In this document: one piece after another, positions 1 through 11,318 of the stretch | How positions within the stretch are numbered: position 1 is the first letter of the stretch | How the letters are laid out: each line of letters begins with the position of its first letter | Assembly (NCBI GenBank): GCA_900169235.1 | Contig: FWCC01000358.1 | Location: 1 to 36,848 of the forward strand | Direction: 5' to 3' | Length of the DNA: 36,848 nucleotides | From: Zarea fungicola | Lineage: Eukaryota; Ascomycota; Sordariomycetes; Hypocreales; Cordycipitaceae | Position numbers and translations under genes: made by a program | The notes under the pieces: model-generated | Told to the model about the DNA's origin: nothing | Database searches by the model: none | The model's input: only the letters and a program-made list of their open reading frames with translations

Positions 1-800
1 TATATTATTTATAATATAGTTTAAAGTTAAGTCTTAAAGTTAAAAAATAAATCTTTTTTTATTCTCTTTAAAAATTATATATACTTAGCTTATACTTTAA
101 TTTCTTAAATACCTTTAATTTTACTTTATTATAATATAAAGTATTAGCTAAACTTTAATTAGAGTTTTTAAACTTTTTATATTTTAAGTTATTTAAAAAG
201 ATTAAAAAAAAGTATTAAATTTTAAGCTTTTTTTTTTAATATTAAGAACTTTAATTTTAAAAAACTTTAATATAAATTCTATAGATAATAATACTAGTCT
301 TATATTAAAAAAGATTTTTATTTTATTTTTAAGTCTTATAGTTAAAAAGCTATAGATTTAAAGAAGATTTAATATAGATTTAATTTTTAAGGTTTATAAC
401 TTAAATACTATAAGGCCTAAATTTCTATATATTATAAGATATTTAATTTTAGTAAGACTCTCTATTTAAATATCTATATTATAAGTCTTAGCTATTTTAA
501 GCCTAATATTAAGGCGCTAGAGGGCTTAGAATAGAAAAAGTGGGGCAAATGCGTGACTTGCTTGTCTGCGCGGCTCGCTTATTAACCACGTTATAGCTTA
601 TTAGTTAAATAATATAAGATATTAAAATATTAAGGATTTATACCAAAATACTAAGAAATCCTTAATATTTTATTTTTATTTTTTAAAATATTTTTAGAAT
701 TTTATAGAATTAGTTATAAGCTTCTTAAATTTTTTATAGTCTAGTTTTATAGTTAATTATATACTATACTATGTTTTTTTAGTATTAAGCTAAAGGTGGT
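1..800. repeat. AT-rich, RIP-like degraded repeat block
   Basis: This stretch consists almost entirely of A and T, rich in TA steps and short runs such as TTTAAA, with no open reading frame of note. Composition changes abruptly near 540-600 (a GC-richer patch) and normalises after about 790. In ascomycetes this texture usually marks transposons mutated by repeat-induced point mutation; that is inference, since no element can be recognised any more. From 800 to 1691 the composition is ordinary, but I see no gene. Confidence 0.7.
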
Positions 801-1691
801 GCTTTTATAGGGGGCTCAAAATCGGGTTTTTGGTGTAAAAAGTGACCAGGTAGGGGGTGGTGGCCGGGCAGGGGGTGGTTGACGTTAACTCAACTTGCAA
901 TGCGGACAGTAGGTTTTAGTTGGTGCTGGTATCACTACCCTAGACCCTGCGCGCGACCGTAACGAGTATGGTACTCGCACTACAGTTATCAGCTATAGTT
1001 GTCTGTCTAATTAATACTTGAATAAGTATTAATTCCAATCTTTTGCTAGTTGGCGTAGCAGTATAGACAGTTGTTACAGTGACTCTACCTTTCCTGTTCC
1101 TATCCCGTTATTCTTCCTCTAGACTAAATAGTTTCCAATCTATAAATGATTAAAGATACTGGGTTTGCTACCATTTTCTTACAATGCGTTTTTTTTATTG
1201 TTGTTCTTTTCGCGGCTAGTCTAGCCTAGTCCGGATCATGTCAAAATTGCCATGGAAAACTCTGTGTAACCTGCAACGAGCTGACGAAAGTCTGCATTCT
1301 GCTACAACTTCTCAAACTGACATATAGAGTATACTGTCAAAAGTTCCTTTAGCTTCGTGTTCTCATCCTCTTCATAGCAAAATCGTAGCAGATGAATTAC
1401 ATCATCCACCTGTTCAGCATGCAGTTGAAATCTGCACAGTATTCGGACCAGTCTCTCTGCTGCGAACAGGTAGGCTAGAGAGAGATCTCAAGCTGTTGTC
1501 CTAAATTCATACGACGGGTACATGTAATGCAGCTCACATATGCAATAAGTCCACCATCCGCATCCTTTCAATATCTGAGCATCATATGCGGCGAGAAGTG
1601 CAATTGCCATGAAAATGGTGGGATGCATCTCACAACGGCGATAGGAGCACAGGCCATTGGGATCTCGAGTCGTAATAGTAGCTGCTCACCT

Positions 1692-3603
1692 CTAATCTTG
1701 AACCATTGTTAGACTTTTCTTCTCCTCAGTAGGGCTACGTGCCACCACGGCATTGGGGCTGGCGTCAGCGTCGTCGATCGATGGTCTGGGATAACTGGAG
1801 CTATTTGAGTGAAGAACAAGCTCTAATTTCTCCCCTGCTGGACCGCCACTGAAGCCGTCGGTCATAACCATGTCATCATCCTCCATCGTACTTGCGACAG
1901 CAGCATCAAATCGACGAAAAAATGCGACAACAAAATACTGGAGTTCAAGCATAGCTAAGCTAGTTTACAGGTCAGCAGTGCATTCATTACGCAGACATGT
2001 TAGAATGGCTCTTACTTTCGACCGATGCAAGCCCTTGGGCCTGTCCCGAAGCCATTGAATGCCGCACGCTGTTTCTTCGTATCCTGTTCGAGCCAGCGTT
2101 CAGGCAGGAACTCTTCCGGAAACGGAAATGCATCAACGTTTCTATGAATGGTGAAGTTTTGTGCTCCCACTACAGTCTTTTACCCTGGTCAGCGTCACAG
2201 GCATAAAACGGACGAAGTCTGCCTTACTCCGATGGGCACCAGCCGACCCTCCAGTTGGATTGGCTTCTCAATTACAAGTCTCGGCTGTGTCCCCGGTATT
2301 GTGGGATATCTCCTGAGAGCCTCCATAATCACAGCGTTAGTGTACGGGAGCTTGTTTATTGCCTCATATGCTGGGAATTCTGCGGCATTCGGCATGATGT
2401 TTCGAATTTCTTCTGTGAGTTTTGTCTTGATATCTGGACTTCGTAACACCGACCAGATTAAGAAGATGGTTGTATTCGCGGCAGTACCGCTTCCAGCAAA
2501 GAAAAAGCTCAACAATTCCTCAGCAACCTCGATATCTTCAAGTGGTCGGCCGAGGTAAGTGTCGGTGGATTCCATTAAACGCCGGAGCACCGCAGTGGTG
2601 CTGTCGTTGGTGCGTTCAGAACGTACGCTAGCAAGTGCAAACTGCAAACTTCAATCAGCCTAGCTCAGTTTATTCTTTTCAAGTCATGTTCACAAACTTC
2701 GATCCAGTTATGCAATCGCATAAACGGCTGGCAGATAGATCGAATGGGGATGTGACGTCCGTAATGTCGCAAGGCAGGAACAAGCGCCATCTAAAACCAT
2801 CAGCGAACGAAAAATCGCAAATGCGATTCTGACTCATACCCATGCGAAGCATGCTTGAAATGATTCCAGATGGTTGATTACGGAATGTTGTTTGCCTGTT
2901 TTCAAAGATCCGGTCTCAGAATCCAGAACAAAGCTGACTATGCCTCATCAGTCGCCGACCAGGGGCACATGCAACGCCGTTGACTCACAAACTATGTCTA
3001 GGGCGTACCAGTGGACCCAGTCATAAATGTTGACCGTAGCCGATCCATCCCTCGACTGACTGCAGAACTGATCCATTGTTTGCATAACCTTTTCGCATAC
3101 CATCGGAATGTATGACACAAGATTGGCGGAAGAGAACGACTTCGCCATCAAAGATCTTCGTGCGCTATGCTGATGCCGATTCCTCATGCTAAACACGCTG
3201 TCGGCAGCCGTGAATTTTCCACCCTTATAGAAGTTGGCTTTTGGCAGCCCCAGGCCATGTCCATAAATGTCCTTAAGAATGGTTGGATTTGCATAAGACA
3301 GCTCATTTGGGCCAATGCGAATGACAGGCCCGTACTTTTCATGGGCTGCTTGAATGGCATGGGCCTTGCGAAGTTTTCGTGCGCTCATAGAAATCCATAT
3401 AGAAGACACACGAGCAAGAAATGGTCCCGGATAGCCAGCTAAAGGATGTAACCATAGGCGGTAGGAATACTACAATTAATTTAGCATCAATGAAGAAGTA
3501 ATGCGAGCGAGTGTATGTGTACTTTTGTAAGGAGATACAGGACACAAGCAATTCCAGCAACGGCCAGCCAGGCCCGAAATGTTTCTTGTGTAACAAGTGC
3601 CAT
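1692..3603 (-). CDS. Cytochrome P450 monooxygenase, seven exons, intact
   Basis: Heme-thiolate monooxygenase, probably ER-anchored, likely acting in secondary metabolism. Exons: 3603-3523, 3469-2989, 2937-2840, 2790-2698, 2641-2228, 2176-2016, 1959-1692. They total 1,596 nt (531 aa) with all phases consistent. Residues about 10-26 form an N-terminal membrane anchor, followed by the proline hinge HPLAGYPGPF. The I-helix has AGSGTAANT (300-308), the K-helix has EALR (358-361), then PERW (414-417), and the heme loop is FGTGPRACIG with Cys439 as iron ligand. The tail after EKLELVLHS is a polar extension of about 35 residues. An ATG nine bases upstream (3612) is also in frame. The fourth intron needs an unusual GTTTGT donor at 2697; the GTGAAC alternative four bases on breaks the frame. 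The acidic I-helix residue is replaced by Gly303. Substrate is unknown. Confidence 0.9.
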
Positions 3604-3612
3604 TATTACCAT

Positions 3613-5653
3613 GTGGCTGTCTTCGTAAAACAACATACACTTCAAAGTTATCTGTAAACATGCAGTGTCGCCAAACCAGTCTGATTTTATAGTAGCTAGT
3701 ATTGTGTGTAAGGCCATTCATGGCTTTTAGCTCCGCTCGGCATTTGGCCATGCCACAATATCACCCGTGCTAAACCCTATTGCCTTTCACCTATTACCTA
3801 TGCTATGGATGCAGAGTCACGGAGGCTGTATCCGTTAACTCCATGGATGCCAGTATTTGCACCTACTGGGATGAGCGGCAAGGAGTTAAACTCTAAACCC
3901 ATTATGCCGTAAAATGGCTTAGCTATAAACAAGACTAGGGAGGGGAACCCTAGCAAGGAATACTGTTGCAGTCTATGTCCGTGCAGTTGCACCTCTTCTA
4001 ATCCCGCAGCTAACCCCACCCCGGTATATTCAACCTCCTTGTCTGGATCCATAAATTGTTGTTGTTTCCTTACAGTGGCAAATGTGCGTTTAACCTCGCG
4101 TCTTCGGCACGATAGAAAATGCCGAGAACGCAGCAACGGCAAGTTTAGCGAATTTAGACAATGTGGACTGCTTTTACTCGGTACTCACGATCAAATTATC
4201 GGAGCTCGCCTCTTCCAACGTGCGACCGATTCTACTGACATTCTGTTGCTGGGCTGCAGATAACAAGCAGCCTGGACGCCTATGTGGGTTATACTGTGAG
4301 GGACCTATTCAAACAGGACAATGCAAGCGGGACCATTCAAGCGAGACAATGGCCACTACCACTATAGAACCGTACGAGTTATTTGTACAGCTATCTTTAT
4401 AGCCATATTTACAACTATTTCCTGCATATTTTTGAATCGTCGTCTTAACACTGATATCTCAACCTAAATATCTAAGGCTATACTAGAAGTAGGCTTCAGG
4501 ATTAAAGAAATCTTTACCAATAGGCTGTGTATTGTATTTATTATATATCTCTTTTGACAGGAAAAGATGTATTTAGTTTATATAATACTCTTGGAAAAAA
4601 CATAACTAAAGAGCGAGGTTAGCATACGTAACCAGTATACATTGCCGCTGCAAATCTTCAATTATATTCTGTTACGTTGTTAGCCTAGTAAACCCCCCTA
4701 ATAAGGTTATAAACTTTCAACTAGGGCAGATTTAGTGGCACCACCATCCGCCGAATGGTTTGCAGTACATCGGGGTATCCTATATAGGATGTTGGGCGAG
4801 AGCCACGCCATAGACCTCAGCCCAATCTAAGATTAAGTAAATGCAGTAGTAACTGTCAGGCGTGGCTTGAATTTCAGCGACTCCTTTTCTCGTCTGTATG
4901 AGACCTCTATAGTGCGTCGCTGTTGAAGGTCAACAGTTTTGGTGCACATTGAGAAGACGTCCTATCATCAGTCGTCAAAGTTAGAGTTGCTAGGAGTGGC
5001 TTCGAAACCGCGACTGTCTATGACTGGCTTTTGCGGCGACATTTAGACCGTTCCTAAATATGTCATAGATATCGTTGCTGCTTTAATTTCTGGTACTTGG
5101 GCACTCGTTTTATGACACTACCTCGTTTATGCGGGGCAGCCTAATGAGATGACGAGGCCAGGACCTTCTCGACAAGACCTGCATGGCAGAATCACGTTCA
5201 CACTACCTATGTGAGTGCCCTACCGAAAAGGATGCTGACAGCCTCTAGTTCACCGAGCTTACTCCGAACAGCGGGCATCCTAGCAACAACAAGCGCTGGT
5301 ACCATTGGTGAACGATTGCGGCGGTTTGCAACGCCGTCATCGCCACTCGCCACTCCAGTCGTTATCCCCGAGACCAAGCTCCGCACCCCTCCGGGTACCA
5401 GCACCCGGCAATCAATATCAGTGTTTGTGAAAATTAGCCCAAGTACGGCAACACTCTTTACCATAGCACCGTCATATTGAAGACTGGCGTCAACAGCTGG
5501 GATGTGGTTTCGGCGAAATGCCGTGATTTCGATACCGCCCCTATATCGCCCCTTCACAGCCGAGTTGATCAGGAACCAACTACATATTACCACCCTTTCT
5601 CAACTTAACAGCTAGATACATCCTGCAAGCTCATATTTTTCCAGGTATAAAAA
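3613..5653. other. Gene-poor intergenic region
   Basis: About 2 kb between the P450 start and the ARD gene. Short open frames exist (3798-4142 minus, 4039-4402 plus, 5207-5593 minus), but none shows a recognisable domain or splice structure. The segment 4400-4700 is AT-richer. One copy of the 16-bp palindrome lies at 5392-5407, about 250 bp upstream of the ARD start. Confidence 0.5.
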
Positions 5654-6319
5654 ATGAAGGCATACATGTTCGACAACCTAGAGGTAAGTTTTTCCCTGCA
5701 TTCCCTGTTGAACACTTCGCCAACTCTACGGCATACAATAGGGTGACCAGCGGCTGCCGCATGACTCGGGCATCAACGTCAGTGCTACTGAGCTTCTCGA
5801 GCTTGGAGTGATATACTATCGCCTTCCTGATATCAATGGTGTTGATGCGCTAGCTCAGAAGCGTCACTACAAGAACCGAGACGAGATTATTGTCTCCCCG
5901 GAGAAAATGGGAGACATCTATGAGGAGAAAGTGAGGTCGTTCTTTAATGAGCATCTGCACGAGGATGAGGAGATTCGATACATTATGGATGGTACAGGGT
6001 ACTTTGATGTTCGAAGCAAGGATGATGGTTGGGTCCGTATTCAGCTTGAGAAAAGTGATTTGATAATCCTCCCAGCGGGAATCTACCACCGTTTCACAAC
6101 AGCTGAAGATAACGTAAGTTGAGTCGTCAAGCGTGCGTCCCCTACGCGTCTTGTAATCATCGTGGGAGAAGAGCACGCAGATGTGACTGATCGATTGGAA
6201 TTTAGTACATTCACGCGATGCGACTATTCAAGGATGAACCCAGATGGACGCCCCTCAACAGAGGCCTAGAATTAAACAGCAACGCATCTCGCCGAGAGTA
6301 TATCCAGAAGTACTACTAG
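5654..6319 (+). CDS. Acireductone dioxygenase (methionine salvage), three exons
   Basis: Cupin-fold metal dioxygenase that splits 1,2-dihydroxy-3-keto-5-methylthiopentene in the methionine salvage (MTA) cycle; cytosolic or nuclear in eukaryotes. Exons 5654-5683, 5742-6113 and 6206-6319 give 171 aa, close to the usual fungal length. Introns are 58 and 92 bp with GTAAGT donors. The N-terminus reads [10 protein letters not shown] then [10 protein letters not shown], as in the family. The metal set is complete: His81, His83 and Glu87 in [11 protein letters not shown], and His126 in AGIYHRFT. The gene appears functional. A primary-metabolism enzyme is odd in an otherwise accessory region, so it may be a second copy; whether a core copy exists elsewhere cannot be seen here. 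Confidence 0.93.
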
Positions 6320-6617
6320 ACTAGTCACGTAGAAATTAGTGGAATGAACTAGCATGTACTGGTAGACCGGTGCCTCACGCAGCACAGTGCCAGTACAGCC
6401 CCTGTTGAGAAAGGAAGCCCAGCTGTTCTTGACTCTGCAGCTTATATCAACGGTGCGGATTATAACAAAATTAAAACACCGCCAAGACATTCTCACTATC
6501 AGAGCTTTCAAGACGCGGTGATTGTTCGACAAGGTTACGCCACTTTAAGGAGTTCAAGAACCATGTATAAACATCAACGGCCTTTCAAGCACTTGATCCT
6601 TCTTCTATTTCTGAGCA

Positions 6618-7529
6618 CTACTCTGGAGAAGCTGGAACACGTAAAATGTCCTGTAACCCTATCTTGTAGTAATATTCTTTCCGTGCAAGATCTTTCACAG
6701 CGTCCACCACGCTTCCACCATCGTTCCACGGGTCCACAGAGACTCGAAACGGCGCCTCACCACGGGGAGCTCGAACAACTCGCACAATTTCCTTGGCAAC
6801 TTCGGCAACATCTCCAGGTGCATCACCGCAATCCAGTCCTTTGAGGACCTTTTCCGGCACACCAGCGTAGGGCCCCGTGTCTTCCAGGTACTCGGCGGCG
6901 ATTTGGTCATCTGAACCCTTGCCCGCATGCTCAAAGTGATTAGTTCCAGATGTGAAGACGCCCGGCGAGACAATCGTGGTTTCGATGCCCCATTTAGAAA
7001 GCTCACTAGCGCATGTTACCGCAAGTGAGTCCATGGCTGCTTTGGCAGCAAAGTACGGGCCTAGGAACGGCGGTGTGCCACCTGCAGTGCTTGTCGAGCC
7101 TACCCAGATGATCTTTCCCGCGTGCGCTTTGCGCATGTGAGGGAGGATGGCTCGATTGACACGATGGGCACCGACCGCATTTACTTCGTAGTATGAAACG
7201 AGCTCCTCTGGGGAATAAGACTCGAGTGGCCCGTAGCACATGTGCCCGGCATTATGAATCAGGACATCGATTTTTCCAGACTCTCCAATGACATGCCGGA
7301 CAGCGTCGTCGACCGAGTATTGCTTGGTAATATCCATTTCCACAGGGCGAATGTCGGTGGAGTGCTTGGCTGAAAATTCAGAATATCTCTTGACAGCGTC
7401 AGAGTTTTTATGAAGCGTCCGCATAGTGGCATACACGCGATGACCCTCTAAAGCGAGATGTTCCGCCGTCAAGGCACCAAATCCACTTGATGCCCCTGTA
7501 ATGAGAATGATACGCGGGCTGATGGCCAT
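6618..7529 (-). CDS. Short-chain dehydrogenase/reductase, single exon, 303 aa
   Basis: Classical SDR with a Rossmann fold. The dinucleotide loop TGASSGFG is at 11-18, the NAG motif at 93-95, Ser145 in WVGSTSTAG, and the catalytic YFAAK at 159-163. The loop type and the Arg residues after beta-2 (TMRTLHKN) suggest NADP(H), though this is inference. The length of 303 aa is slightly longer than a minimal SDR because of a C-terminal lobe. No intron is needed and the reading frame is unbroken. The gene ends about 300 bp from the convergent ARD gene, and a near-copy of the 16-bp palindrome sits 267 bp upstream (7796-7811). Substrate is unknown; a hydroxy/keto step in secondary metabolism fits the neighbourhood. 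Confidence 0.92.
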   Translation of the reverse strand: MAISPRIILITGASSGFGALTAEHLALEGHRVYATMRTLHKNSDAVKRYSEFSAKHSTDIRPVEMDITKQYSVDDAVRHVIGESGKIDVLIHNAGHMCYGPLESYSPEELVSYYEVNAVGAHRVNRAILPHMRKAHAGKIIWVGSTSTAGGTPPFLGPYFAAKAAMDSLAVTCASELSKWGIETTIVSPGVFTSGTNHFEHAGKGSDDQIAAEYLEDTGPYAGVPEKVLKGLDCGDAPGDVAEVAKEIVRVVRAPRGEAPFRVSVDPWNDGGSVVDAVKDLARKEYYYKIGLQDILRVPASPE

Positions 7530-8476
7530 TGTAGCGATGATAGATTCTGAGTAGATAATGACTATGTTCTGAGGTGGATTTAGCCATGTTGTCTTTTTTG
7601 GAGTATTTATATTTAATCGACATTATCAAGTGGGGATAGCCTGAGGGTTGAATTGTTAGATCCGTGGAAACGGTGCTATTCTGGTGTGAAATCGCGCACG
7701 GCAGAAAAGCGAAGAAGGGATGAGTCACTTGAAAACGGAATTCTTCTCCAGGAGTGCCGAAGCATAGTTGCGCTATGGTCACAAGAGAGCAGCATCGGGT
7801 ACATGTACCCAAGGCTCACCACGCCTTCCCGATCCGGCTATGCACCTGATTATCAATTCAAGGTGGAGCTGGACATTTTGGATGACGTGGATGCAACTTG
7901 AATGTGTACTGAGTAATCTGTATTATAGCCGTGTATGTGCCAACTAACTTTTGCTGTGGGTGGCTCGTGGTCGCGCATTGCACCAAAAGAGTAACAGGCT
8001 CTCAACTCATACCATAGGCCACTAGTTTTGTGTTCGTCACTTTCATATAATACATCTATGCCTCTGGCAGAAGGTAGCTCGCTTGTGTGGGATAGATTAT
8101 TTTTCCTAGTATTCCTTGAATATTCGGAAAGCGATCGCTTCTATTGTGTCTTTCCAGAATCAGGCTCTAAATGATCACCATAACACCATTCGATCGGGAC
8201 TCGTATTACTGATGGATTGATGTGGTTGCTGCTAATTTGTCTATAATGTTGCTTGCAGACTCATGGGATGGGATACCAGGCGGTCCAGGCCGAGAATGGA
8301 GTGATCTCAAAGGGCAGTATGTCAGTCATAAATAATTGATTAAACAAACAAGACAGAAGGTTCGACACATAAATGTAACCATTGAATTGCTATAAACTGT
8401 TCGTTTTTGATGGACTTTATTCGGATGAGTTAGTTTACGGTCTATTCTATGCGACTCTGGTCCTAGTTAGGCACCA
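7530..8476. other. Intergenic region between two SDR genes
   Basis: The upstream region of the SDR ending at 6618 and the downstream region of the SDR ending at 8477. It holds one palindrome copy (CGGGTACATGTACCCA, 7796-7811; last base deviates). A plus-strand open frame at 7653-7901 has no recognisable domain. Nothing else is supported. Confidence 0.5.
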
Positions 8477-9273
8477 TCAAACCATTAAGCCACCATTTGC
8501 GAGATAAGTCTGACCCGTAATCCATCTACTATCATTGCCAGCGAGGAAGGACAGTAGGCCTGCGATGTCCTCTGGCTGACCCAATCTTCCAAATGGATGT
8601 GCTTTCCTTAGACCTTCAATTGCAGCTTCTGATTTCCCTTTGAGGAACAACTCCGTTGCCGTTGGCCCTGGGCCAATAGCATTCACGGTGATTCCTTTGG
8701 ATGCGAGACCCTTGGACATGACACGCGTCATCTGCTCCACCGCGCCCTTTGAGGCCGCATAGAGAAGGTAGTCAGGTGAGACAGTGGAAAAATGACAGAT
8801 TCCAGTAGATACAAATACAATTGCACCTCCAGGCGGCATGTATTCAATGACTCGCTTTTACCGAGTTAGTAAAGTCAACTTGAACACTGAATATGCAAAT
8901 GTAACCATACCTGTGCTAAGAAATATGGCCCCTTAACATTAAGATTGAACAGACTATCAAAGTCTTCCTCAGACGTGTTTTCAACATCTCTCATGAGAAG
9001 CATGCCAGCATTGGCCATTAAAACGTCAACATGTCCAAACTTCTCAACCGCAGCACTGATAAGCTTGTCGATGCCGGCTAGGGTCGAGACATCCGCCTGC
9101 ACTGCAACCGCATTGTCGTGTCCTAGTGAGGCAACGATAGCTTCTGCAGAAGTAGAATCACGGCTATAGTTGATTACAACTTTCGCACCATCTCTAGCGA
9201 CACGTTCGACACAGCCTTTGCCAATGCCGTTGGAGCCGCCTGTGATTAAGATGACTTTACCGGAGAGCGACAT
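8477..9273 (-). CDS. SDR, trihydroxynaphthalene/3-ketoacyl reductase-like, two exons
   Basis: NAD(P)-dependent reductase of the classical SDR type. Exons 9273-8911 and 8854-8477, separated by a 56-bp intron with a GTATGG donor, give 246 aa, the usual length for FabG/THN-reductase-like SDRs. TGGSNGIG lies at 11-18, MANAG ends at Gly90, Ser137 is the catalytic serine in FVSTGI, and YAASK occupies 153-157. The C-terminus has the family's TGQTYLANGG signature. The start is the first ATG, directly before the first beta strand. It is transcribed in the same direction as the other SDR and lies only 231 bp beyond the end of TF-A. It probably reduces a ketone or aromatic polyol; the substrate is not determinable. 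Confidence 0.92.
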
Positions 9274-9439
9274 TTTTTAGGATACAGTGGTGTGGTAAAC
9301 AATATATTGTCAAATAATTTAAGATTTCAGGAACATTAAATAGTAGCGTACAGAGTATGAGTTGCTCTCTTATAATTAAGTGCTTTGCTATGCCTGGCTT
9401 ACGCAATGGAGGCAAGGCATTCCTTCGCCACCATTCCTT

Positions 9440-9455
9440 CGGGTACGTGCACCCG
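9440..9455. promoter_or_regulatory. Palindrome CGGGTACGTGCACCCG
   Basis: One copy of the dispersed CGG-N10-CCG palindrome, located in the 231-bp gap between the SDR start (9273) and the TF-A stop (9505), thus about 170 bp upstream of the SDR. The geometry fits a Zn2Cys6 dimer site. Binding is inferred, not shown. Confidence 0.5.
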
Positions 9456-9504
9456 CCACTAGCGGTGCCAAGCAACTTCTTACCAGTATGTTGCTTGCCG
9501 ATCG

Positions 9505-11318
9505 TCAGGGTAGAGCCATCACTTCACGAGCCTCTAAAACCTGCATATAAGCCACTATAGAATGGTAAGTTAAGACGAGCGGGCTGGCGTGTGGGCTGAC
9601 ATGTGGCTTGCGGAGGAAAATACCCACCTGCTAATCTCCACCTTCCACCATATGTCCTGAGCGAATCCTGCAGGATGTTAAATCCGCTGTTATGCTCGGG
9701 GCTACCGGATTCCCGCATCATTCCGATGTGTATTACACCGGCTTGGTAGCTTGTGTATAAGCCCCAAGGTGAAACCCGCTTCAAATTACACGTAATTTCT
9801 GGGAGTTTCTCACAGAGCGTTGTCGCCACCAGAGTAGCTACTTCGGCATGCTTTGTCCCCAAGATGGGATAGCAAGCCGAATCATGTGGGATGGAATCTC
9901 TGGATGCAGAGCTTGGACATTCGTCGGCTTCATGTAGTATCAGAAGCGCACTAAAAAAAATCGGTGAGACATTGGAAAACTCAGAACTATTAAAAGGAGA
10001 GAATAAGGGAAGGAATACCCAAGACAAATGGCCAGCGGATCGCAAGCTGGAAGCTGTGAGGCCTCAGCCGCACTAATAAGAGAATATATAGTTTGGCTTA
10101 GTTGCTTTGATCTTGAATGGTAGTGTTTGGTAGTAATTGGGTCATTTGAGACATGCTCAAGTACCAAGCCGAGCAATCGAGCAGATTGTGCAACAAGTGC
10201 AAATCTGCTCATATTGTGTCTTGAAGGCTGCGAAATAGTGCTGAAGTGGGTCGATTTGATTTCCTATTCATCATTCAGCTTCAATGCAAAGATCAGAGTC
10301 GTATGCGTTGAGCGTACACCGTTGTCCCACGCTTCCTCACTTGTTGGCAGGATCTGACCCGAACAAGGCTCCTCGATGACGAATCGGCGTCCGCGGCAGC
10401 CGATGCTCACGAGCCTGTTGTTGCGGTAAATAAGATGCGCATCATTCTAGATCTGGGGCTGCAAAATAAAAGGAGGTTAGGGGACACTTGAAACGTACCG
10501 ATCCATTATCATGATAGCCCACCAAACCCTTCGTGCCTCTTCCTGCTCGATTAAAGTAACAAGCCCAGTTACACGAAACCTGAGATTGCCGTTATCATTG
10601 ATACCTAATATATCTGCGTATTTTGCGCAAACTGCAATGGTCGAAAATGCCGCCGGGAAGATGGCATGCCCAATTTCGTACAGCGATAGAAGGACCAAGG
10701 CTTGTAAAACTTGTATCGACAAAACTCCAGTAGCATCGAGCTCCACGAAAAGTTCCTTCGCAGTATAGTAAGTCAAAGTTAGTGGAGTATTTATGTTGTC
10801 TTCTGGCATGGTCATTATTAATCTCATTGTGAGAAGCAATAGCGCAAGTTCTGGGCTTGGTGGCAATGACTGCAACTGGTAGTCATAAAAGCGCCTTTTC
10901 GATATAATTGGTGTCCAGTAAGAACCTGATTCGAAGAATTCTGCGGCTAGTAGCCGTATATCGGATACGCTTCCCAACTGCTCCAGAATGTAGATCGGTG
11001 TAGTACCAGGCGCGCTGCTCTTGCCAATGTCCGCAATGCGAGAATCGAGAAAAAGCATGCGATTGATGTCCAGTAGCTGTGGGCCAGGCGGCCACCCCTT
11101 GTCAACTTGTAGTGCTTCAATGACATGGCTGGCTGCGCATAACTGCTTCGAAAGCGAATAATCACATTTTCTGTTGTGCCTGCAGAATGTCAACCAACTT
11201 ACTCTTGCAGTCACATCACAACCCTTACGTACCGAGAGCATTGTGAACAACTCGGAAGCTCCTTGCTGCATTTCCGTTTCCGTAACCTGCAATTCTCGCA
11301 GGCTTGCGCCGCCAACAT
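9505..11318 (-). CDS. Zn2Cys6 transcription factor (TF-A), six exons
   Basis: Nuclear DNA-binding regulator. Exons 11318-11233, 11179-10499, 10414-10318, 10263-10019, 9950-9628 and 9554-9505 sum to 1,482 nt (493 aa). The zinc cluster starts almost at once: Cys7, Cys10, Cys17, Cys24, Cys27 and Cys34, with the first intron (11180-11232) inside the last loop. The middle region contains LFLDSRI, PIISKRRFY, RRVWWAIMIMDR, GCRGRRF, ILPTSEEAWD and MSRFALVAQSARLLG, motifs of the fungal-specific factor domain. The C-terminus ends on VLEAREVM. The ATG at 11318 is the only in-frame start after an upstream stop. It is co-linear with TF-C. A near-palindrome CCGCAACTTGCGG lies about 380 bp upstream (11696-11708). 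It plausibly regulates the neighbouring genes. Confidence 0.9.

Noticed and set aside
3798..4142. 114-codon minus-strand open frame
   Set aside because: No recognisable domain, and the frame carries no splice or start context; treated as chance.
5207..5593. 128-codon minus-strand open frame upstream of the ARD gene
   Set aside because: The phrase MVKSVAVLGL hints at a Rossmann start, but no glycine loop follows and the rest is unlike any family I know. It also contains a copy of the 16-bp palindrome.
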